A stretch of 64,000 bases of DNA. It comes from Gonocerus acuteangulatus (lineage: Eukaryota > Arthropoda > Insecta > Hemiptera > Coreidae). Shown here piece by piece: positions 61,249 to 64,000 of the stretch. The translations under genes were made by a program, and so were the position numbers. Every line of letters begins with the position of its first letter. Positions within the stretch are counted from its first letter, which is position 1. The notes under the pieces are model-generated. The model had not been told where the DNA came from, searched no databases, and saw nothing but the letters and a program-made list of their open reading frames with translations. The stretch is from contig OX328132.1 in NCBI GenBank assembly GCA_946811695.1, positions 53,077,359 through 53,141,358 of the forward strand. The letters run 5' to 3'.

Positions 61249-61599
61249 ATCTGAAAGCCGTACAAATAATTAGATTTATCTACACAACCAGATGGTTGAT
61301 GGTTTCCCGCGAGTTCTCTTCTAAAATTTGAGATAAAATGTTACAAATGGCGAAGAACCCAACTTCTATAACAATTAGGATAATGAAAAAGGAAATTCTT
61401 ATCTTGTAAACCCCAGTATCACTATGCTCTTATCACTGCATGCCATCTTTATCTCTCTGGAGTGACAGCTGGGTGCAGTTCAAACAGTGTTTAACTCTCT
61501 AGCGATTTGAAAGAAGATTTTAAATCGTTCTTTTGGTCCTATGGTTCTATTACATATAAGAGCTTAAGATAAGTCTAATAGTTTTGTGTCAAGATAAGA
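61249..61599. other. Putative 5' region of the prolidase gene
   Basis: Non-repetitive by eye, less AT-rich than the repeats, and directly upstream of exon 1. The 5' UTR and promoter probably lie here. I see no convincing TATA box or initiator. Confidence 0.35.
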
Positions 61600-61655
61600 A
61601 TGGTAAATACTGGTAGTACTGTGAAAGAAACAAAAAGTGAAATGGCTCCCCAAAG
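61600..61655 (+). CDS. PEPD: Prolidase (Xaa-Pro dipeptidase), coding exon 1
   Basis: Opens with ATG at 61600 (MVNTGSTVKETKSEMAPQ) and ends at a good donor AAAG|GTAGGT (61656). It leaves two bases (AG) that join the first base of exon 2 to make Arg, so the phases match. An internal in-frame ATG at 61642 (MAPQ) would give an N-terminus nearer in length to the vertebrate enzyme and may be the real start. The intron that follows is 1072 bp and contains two (TA)n tracts. The call depends on exon 2 homology and phase, not on this exon's own sequence. Confidence 0.6.
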
Positions 61656-61748
61656 GTAGGTCTGTTATAATGTTTTTATAATAATCATGAATTAGTATGC
61701 TGTGAATCATTTAGTTTCATTGATTGTGGTTATTTCTGTTCTGTAATA

Positions 61749-61749
<1 letters not shown>

Positions 61750-61815
<66 letters not shown>
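61750..61815. repeat. (TA)n in prolidase intron 1
   Basis: TA tract with one ATGTAT variant. Confidence 0.95.
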
Positions 61816-61820
<5 letters not shown>

Positions 61821-62222
61821 ACACTTTTTAATAATGGAATTTGGTTTATTAAAGATGTTATACTAAAATTAATACATTATATAATAATAATTTTAAGGAT
61901 GAGAGTTTGTGTAGAATATAAGGGCCAAGATGACAAAGACCAATTTTACAATTTGTAAAATAAGGACAGCTCGTATGAGGTAAATTAATTAAATGATTTT
62001 AAGTAGTTTTGGGACAAGGGGTTGAATAATGTATTTTAAATTTAAGGAGTAAATCAGATGTGTAACTCTTCAATTTTCTTCCAGATTGAAAATCGCAAAA
62101 TAGCTGAAACGTTTAATGAAAAGAAGGAGAGAAAAATAAAGATTGGTTTGAGTTCAAGATCTATTAAAATGTGTGTTAATTAATAATTACCTCAGATTTT
62201 CGTGGTTAAAAATATTTAATAA

Positions 62223-62225
<3 letters not shown>

Positions 62226-62282
<57 letters not shown>
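62226..62282. repeat. (TA)n in prolidase intron 1
   Basis: Second TA tract of the same intron. Confidence 0.95.
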
Positions 62283-62286
<4 letters not shown>

Positions 62287-62727
62287 TTGTCCCCTCCTAC
62301 ATATATTTTTTTATCTCATTTCAGAATAAAGAAATGTATGACTTATGGGTAGCTTAAGTTTCTTTTCTGATCCAAATATTACCACATATCACTTATTAAA
62401 TTCATGTTCTTTTTATCTGTCCCTATTTCTGTTCTTAAAATACTTTATTATGTAGTTTTATACATTGGAACCACAGAGATTTAAAATTAAAGAAATGCGT
62501 TTTAAACGATTTTTTGTAAATGAGGAATTGACAGTCATTTTTTAATTTTAAAGCGTAAAAAATGTTATGAAAAAGGAATAAATGTATTTAAATACTGTTA
62601 ACCATTTTACTGCATAATTAAATATTCCATTTCTTTATGTACGGCCTATGGACTAAAAATATTGACATGTATTGACTTTATTAATAGGCCTAACTATTTA
62701 CTAATTAATTTGTATTTTTTTTTACAG

Positions 62728-62911
62728 AGCTGATGTTTCCTGTTTCCATATGGGCAATTCTACTTTGGAAGTCCCAATGACATTGTTTGCTGAAAACAGA
62801 AGACGATTATTGACAGAACTAAAGAAAGTAACCCCTAAGTCAATAGTTTTTTTACAAGGCGGTACTGCTATTAATCATTATAACACTGACACCGAATACC
62901 CATTCCGTCAG
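62728..62911 (+). CDS. PEPD: Prolidase (Xaa-Pro dipeptidase), coding exon 2
   Basis: Follows a T-run and CAG acceptor (62727) and ends CCGTCAG|GTACTA (62912) in phase 0. The translation includes MGNSTLEVPMTLFAENRRRL, VFLQGG, and NTDTEYPFRQ. It matches the N-terminal part of animal prolidase (LGNETLKVP, LFA.NR.RL, VLQGG, the Y.TDT..LFRQ border), with the next exon expected to start at the ES(F/Y)F motif. Prolidase is a cytosolic metalloenzyme of the pita-bread fold that splits dipeptides with C-terminal proline or hydroxyproline. The metal ligands lie in later exons outside the window. The only confident host gene here. Confidence 0.88.
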
Positions 62912-63245
62912 GTACTACTTATAAGCAATATGGTAATGTGAACCATTTAATGGGACTAAAAAACATAAAAGGGTGGAAAATAGTTCGAACTTGATGGATT
63001 AGATAATAGGGTAAATTGGTTTTAAGGAGAAAAATTAAACAGTTTAAAGAATCAAAATTCAGGTTGAAATAGGTTTTGATTTTCAGATTTATGCAAGCTT
63101 ATCTAATTTGTACTGAGCTTTTATAGAAAAATTGTAGTCTCATCGATTTTATCTATAACAGTTCTATCCTGGCCTAACATGTGCTTTCCACTGAACCAGA
63201 AAAAAGTATCCATCAGCAAAAGATACATGTGTTTTTGTGTGTGTA

Positions 63246-63303
<58 letters not shown>

Positions 63304-63552
63304 TACATTAAAATTAACTGAATGTATTTGAAACTCAAAATGGGGATTTTAAAGCCCTCTCCAAGGATGAAAATGAGTTGGATTTTGCATTTTTATATCT
63401 TCAGAAGAATTTTGTAAATTCTAAAAGATGAACAAACAAATATACAAATGAAATATACATATTTATATACATATATAGGGTGTTCAAAACTCGATTGACA
63501 ACCCCCTTTTTTCCCACAATTTTTGAAATTTAAAAAAGAAAGTTGGTGGGTC

Positions 63553-63631
63553 TTAACGTGGTCGAATGAAATTTCATTGGACCTAATGCACGACCCCTCA
63601 ACTTTCTCCAGTTCTTCTCCAGAGACCCTAA
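63553..63631. repeat. 79-bp direct repeat, left copy
   Basis: Identical by eye to 63787-63865: starts TTAACGTGGTCGAATGAAAT and ends CAGAGACCCTAA. The segment between the copies is 155 bp. Confidence 0.9.
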
Positions 63632-63786
63632 CTCTGGAATCTCCAATGGAAAGGGGTTATTTTTATGACGGATTATTGTAGAGAATTGAATTTTATGTCG
63701 ATTTTATATCTGTAATTTTTTCGCTAAAGAGCACCAATGAGTAACAAATTGCCAAAAACCGATAAAACCCTTGTTTTTTTGTCACT

Positions 63787-63865
63787 TTAACGTGGTCGAA
63801 TGAAATTTCATTGGACCTAATGCACGACCCCTCAACTTTCTCCAGTTCTTCTCCAGAGACCCTAA
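63787..63865. repeat. 79-bp direct repeat, right copy
   Basis: Pairs with 63553-63631; the sequence after it differs (AAGCGGCCCC against CTCTGGAATC). Confidence 0.9.
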
Positions 63866-64000
63866 AGCGGCCCCTACACGGTCAGTAATAATGACATTAC
63901 CTTATCAAAATGACAGTAATAATGATAGTGTAAGGTGGACAAAGTTGGAATGACGAACAGTAATGATGTGAATCCGGATTTTCTGATCTCGGCTTCATCA

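Larger units (their letters stand above)
62912..64000 (+). other. Prolidase intron 2 (partial) with repeats
   Basis: No further exon found to the window end. Contains (TG)n(TA)n at 63236-63298, two 79-bp direct repeats (63553-63631 and 63787-63865), and at 63866 the possible start of another element ('aagcggcccctacacggtca'). Confidence 0.6.

Noticed and set aside
61400..61599. TATA box for prolidase
   Set aside because: AT-rich words are everywhere; none sits at a convincing distance from a defined start.

Overview
This window looks like animal, most likely arthropod, intergenic DNA that has been almost completely rebuilt by transposable elements. The reasons are AT-rich sequence with very long (TA)n tracts, GT-AG spliced exons, tRNA-derived SINEs with poly(A) tails, Jockey-like LINEs, a Ty3/gypsy element primed by tRNA-Trp, and arthropod-type DNA transposons. 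I cannot name the species. Only one host gene is recognisable: the first two coding exons of a prolidase (PEPD, Xaa-Pro dipeptidase) on the + strand at the right edge (61600-61655 and 62728-62911, phases matching). It runs off the window.

Layout. 1-13 kb: family B and C elements, then a nested stack. One family A element (2804-12934) holds a second family A copy (3784-6908), which holds a 256-bp hAT-type MITE (6364-6619). It also holds a 2.5-kb DNA transposon (7024-9517, TSD TTA) whose 570-codon gene is broken only by two in-frame stops, and a LINE 3' piece (11581-12880). 13-27 kb: B elements, two copies of a tRNA-derived SINE, LINE fragments, a long-TIR foldback element (17735-20575) inside another TIR element, and a GC-rich-ended MITE (25262-26672) inside a LINE. 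27-40 kb: three copies of a second SINE family, one split by a B element; two more hAT-like elements, one with a 60-bp palindrome; a long hairpin; a Tc1/mariner-like MITE. 39-50 kb: a dense knot of nested A, B and D elements with a recent 0.8-kb direct duplication. 50-58 kb: a decayed gypsy element (gag, protease, RT, RNase H, integrase, one LTR plus a remnant of the other) with the 3.1-kb foldback element inserted in gag. 58-61 kb: mixed repeats and an 8-bp-TSD hAT MITE. 61.6-64 kb: the prolidase 5' end.

Three observations stand out. First, families A, B and C have the architecture of non-autonomous Helentrons (HINEs): a terminal hairpin followed by GCTAAAA, a subterminal inverted copy of that end at the other terminus, insertion into T-runs without a clear target duplication, and a central (TA)n. 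Second, five small hammerhead ribozyme motifs with palindromic, loopless stem III are present, of the type known from Penelope-like elements. One lies in a complete 345-bp element with terminal inverted repeats and a 14-bp target duplication; two form a divergent pair in a palindrome; all abut or contain (TA)n. Third, the 2.5-kb transposon encodes a two-Cys-pair zinc-finger protein of a family I cannot place in a named superfamily, and its empty site can be read from other family A copies in this window.

All repeat-family names (A, B, C, D, F) are local labels. No database search was possible; homologies are from reading translated sequence.
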